In this document: positions 61,380 to 64,000 of the stretch, piece after piece | Position numbering within the stretch: position 1 is the stretch's first letter | Layout of the letters: each line of letters opens with the position of its first letter | DNA from: Malurus cyaneus samueli | Lineage: Eukaryota; Chordata; Aves; Passeriformes; Maluridae | NCBI GenBank assembly: GCA_009741485.1 | Contig: CM019220.1 | Coordinates: 2,408,385-2,472,384 of the forward strand | Length of the DNA stretch: 64,000 nucleotides | Direction: 5' to 3' | Program-made: the position numbers and the translations under genes | Notes under the pieces: model-generated | Seen by the model: the letters and a program-made list of their open reading frames with translations, nothing else | The model's database searches: none | Told to the model about the DNA's origin: nothing

Positions 61380-63296
61380 GTTCTTGCTTGCTTCAGTTAA
61401 CTCATGGCCTCCTAAGGTTTTACAGAGTAATGGAAAATCCACTTCTGTGGTTCATCATTTAATGTGGTACTGCTTGGATTCTTTTTTCCTTTTTTTTTCT
61501 CCCCCCCCCATAATGATTTTTTTTTGTTTCCTGTGTTAGAGAAACAAACACAGGGCAGCTGCTTTGAGTGTTGCTAAATGTAAAATAATCTGACACTTTC
61601 CCTACAGAAGCACTGGTAAGCCATACAGTAGCTTAGCAGGATTTTTAAATATTCAAGAGTTGAATATATAACTAGTGAAGGGTGGTGGTTGGTATTGTTT
61701 ATCCACAAGCTGGGGACAGAACAGGCTTCTTTGCACTGCTTCATCAATCGACCTCAACTGTGATTTTCTAGTCAGCAAATGAGCGCTTCATTTTCTGTGT
61801 CTGTGTTGAGCTAAACAAGAGCTATGCTAAAAATTACCAAACCGCCATCTGATCTATCGTTTCAGCAATGGAAGATTAGCATGTGAGCCACTGAGACACC
61901 TTCCCTCACTCCTGCCAGAAAAAGGAATGTGTGAAAGGTGTTTGTCACCAACTCCACTTAGGGAATTCAACTGAAAATCTCCCTCTGCTTTTTGCTGGGT
62001 AACAGCCCAAACAAAAAAATAATTGGTTTTTGGCCCAATCCTGCCTGCTTTGAAACTGGTGACATCTTGTTCTTTTGACATCCTTGGTGCAGGTCCACGT
62101 CGATTGAGAGTGATCTGGTGGAGCGATTTGCTCAGTGAGGAGCTGAGGGCTTTTGGCACTTCTCAGGTATCACTCTGGTCTCACGGGTCCCAACTTTAAA
62201 GGAACACATGGCATTAACACCTCTCAGAGCCCGGGTGGTGCCTCACAGTAAAGCTGCAATACAGGCTTTGGGTTTGGTCCAGAGCTAGTAAAGTATCTGT
62301 GCTTATGTGGGTGTGTGAACGGTGCTGCTGAAGTCAGTCGAGCTGTTTTGACCAATTGCTGCTTATCTAAGGATAGAAAATCTCATGTAAGGTCAGGGCT
62401 TTGTGGATGGACACTGCAGCTAAGTGACTGAGTGCTTTAAATGAAACTTGTCTTTAATTGCTGAACTGCAAACACATTATTAAATTCTTGCAGATTTGAT
62501 TTTGGTGGCTTATCTGCTTCCATATTAACATACAAAGGGATCTGCTGAGCAAAGGGTGGAGGTACAAACTGGGTCCTGCTGGATCTCCCAAGACACGTGC
62601 CAGACCCAAATTACTCACTTTACTGCATATCACACCTCTCTTTGGGAAGCAGCAAGGTGCACATAATGCACGTTCAGTGCTGGCCATTTTCCCCTTTCTG
62701 TTGCCATCTTCACAGGAAAACGTGGGTGCGAAAGGGACGCGGTGATTGTTTCCACAACTCTTTGTGTCACGTAGACTTCTCTGTGCCCACCAAGCCCGTG
62801 GGTTCGGACAACATCCCCTTTTTTCAGTCAGTTTGGGATATTGAGGAGATGAGGGAGCAGCACATGAGTCAAAATGGCACCGAGCTCGGGCGGGAGCAGC
62901 CAGATTGCTGTTGCAGGCGCCGCAATTTCCTTTTGTTGTATAACAAGGCATGAGTGATATTGGTTGGGGTGCTCACAAGCCAAGAAAAGAGGAGGCCAAT
63001 TTTTCATGAGGAAATTGAAGTGCTGATGCAGAACTAACCCTCACGGTTTGTTGGTATTTAATGAAGAAGCAGTGAGTGGGGGATTTTGGCAAAACTTGGG
63101 TGTGTAAGCATAACAATTGTAATGACATTATTTAGCGCACAATGGAGTAACAAAGGCACTTAAACACTGCGATTAAGGACTGTGTTAAGATTCTCAAGTA
63201 GCATCTGAAGGCAAAAAAAAATGTGGCTACATTATTCTCTCATCCCATATAGAAATATATTAATTTCATTCTCTTTTTCTTTCTTTTTTTTCTCAG
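61380..63296. other. Intergenic, no gene seen
   Basis: Unique sequence. A 165-codon minus-strand frame (62454-62951) has no family resemblance. The last part from 63,090 is AT-rich and repeat-poor. Confidence 0.4.
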
Positions 63297-63343
63297 CCTA
63301 CAGTAGATTCCTTGAATGGCTCCAGCAATATCGCTGGAATTAG
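63297..63343 (+). other. Exon-like terminal segment (weak)
   Basis: A very long pyrimidine tract ending tttttttctcag (63265-63296) makes this one of the strongest acceptor sites in the window. In the phase left by the 50500 donor it would read SYSRFLEWLQQYRWN and then stop (TAG at 63341). In phase 0 it would read PTVDSLNGSSNIAGISSFQ and then stop. No AATAAA is evident within the next 600 bases. Candidate only. Confidence 0.14.
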
Positions 63344-64000
63344 CTCCTTTCAGTGATGTTCTACATTAGAGTCTCTGGATACTGTTATCAACTTCAGTTT
63401 TTCACCTATTTTTCTTTATTGTTAGGCAATGGCAAATGTATATATTGCAGTAAAAATGCTTATGTTCATTTCCCATTTATTCTTCTGAGAACAGTGTCAG
63501 ATGCTGAAGGCCTGCACAATGTACAGAAGATATATATGTCTATGAAAGAGCAGGATAATATTGGGAAAGCTGAGCCTTGAGAGTAATTTGCCATAAATTA
63601 TTTTACCTGGTGTTATAACAACTTCTTAATGTAAAGGATTTTCTCGACTCGCGGTCGATTTTCTCAACTTCTTTTTACAAGAAGTTCTGTTTTTTAAAAA
63701 AGAAGGAGAAAAGCTGGGGGGGTCAAAATATACATTTTATTGTAGCTTTCTTTAAAATTTTTCTATATATTTTCAAATATGATTCTGAATACAGTGACTA
63801 TTGACACTGGATGAGCCCAAAAGAACTTGGCTTTGGGATAGGAGAGCTGTACCACATTTTTACTAAACCCATCACCATTTCCTGACAGCCAGGAGAGCAG
63901 CACTTTGCTTCTGCAGCCCATGATCAGAGTACAGGGGACCCAAGAAAGCTCCAAAACGCTGTGTGGGATTACACCAGTGTAGTGAGCGAGCCCCGGTGCC
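63344..64000. other. Intergenic, no gene seen
   Basis: AT-rich and repeat-poor. A small hairpin lies at 63666-63686 (AACTTCT, 7-base loop, AGAAGTT). Nothing coding is supported. I looked on the minus strand for the converging ARHGAP15 C-terminal exon and did not see it. Confidence 0.4.

Noticed and set aside
62454..62951. 165-codon minus-strand open frame
   Set aside because: No domain, no promoter or splice context; amino-acid mix looks like translated intergenic DNA. It also does not match the expected ARHGAP15 C-terminus.
63763..63954. Minus-strand frame at the right edge as an ARHGAP15 exon
   Set aside because: The translation does not resemble a RhoGAP C-terminus.

Overview
The window looks like bird nuclear DNA. 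It contains several truncated CR1 retrotransposon 3' ends in both orientations, old amniote SINE (MIR/CORE-SINE) remnants, AT-rich microsatellites and homopolymers, and almost no coding sequence. I see no bacterial or viral genes, no tRNA or rRNA, and no recent LTR element. The exact species cannot be read from the sequence.

Left part (1 to about 11,050). This is the 3' end of one split gene on the + strand, which I identify as GTDC1 (glycosyltransferase-like domain containing 1, also called QTMAN, the tRNA-queuosine mannosyltransferase). Three coding exons are visible: 2116-2186, 2894-2985 and 9878-9961. Their reading phases join without a break. Together they encode the last 81 residues of the GT-B glycosyltransferase domain and the stop codon. 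The earlier exons lie to the left, outside the window. A plausible 3' UTR follows, with paired AATAAA signals at 11,012 and 11,023.

Middle and right (about 11,050 to 64,000). I find no confident protein-coding gene. In human, GTDC1 lies between ZEB2 (on its 5' side) and ARHGAP15 (converging from its 3' side), so this stretch is probably the GTDC1-ARHGAP15 intergenic interval. I found no ARHGAP15 exon. Notable items are: an old local duplication (12,053-12,200 and 14,040-14,192); between its copies, a CR1 end followed directly by a 32-bp minisatellite with a three-unit higher-order pattern; a 0.8-kb CpG island (about 14,195-14,975) with no obvious gene; an internally expanded SINE at about 26,000; AT-rich, homeodomain-motif-rich stretches that may be regulatory; and three weak exon-like segments at 35.4, 50.4 and 63.3 kb that could in principle be alternative 3' exons of GTDC1.

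Nearly all other open frames are short, lack splice or family support, and were treated as chance. Statements about conservation are inferences from composition only, because no alignment could be run.
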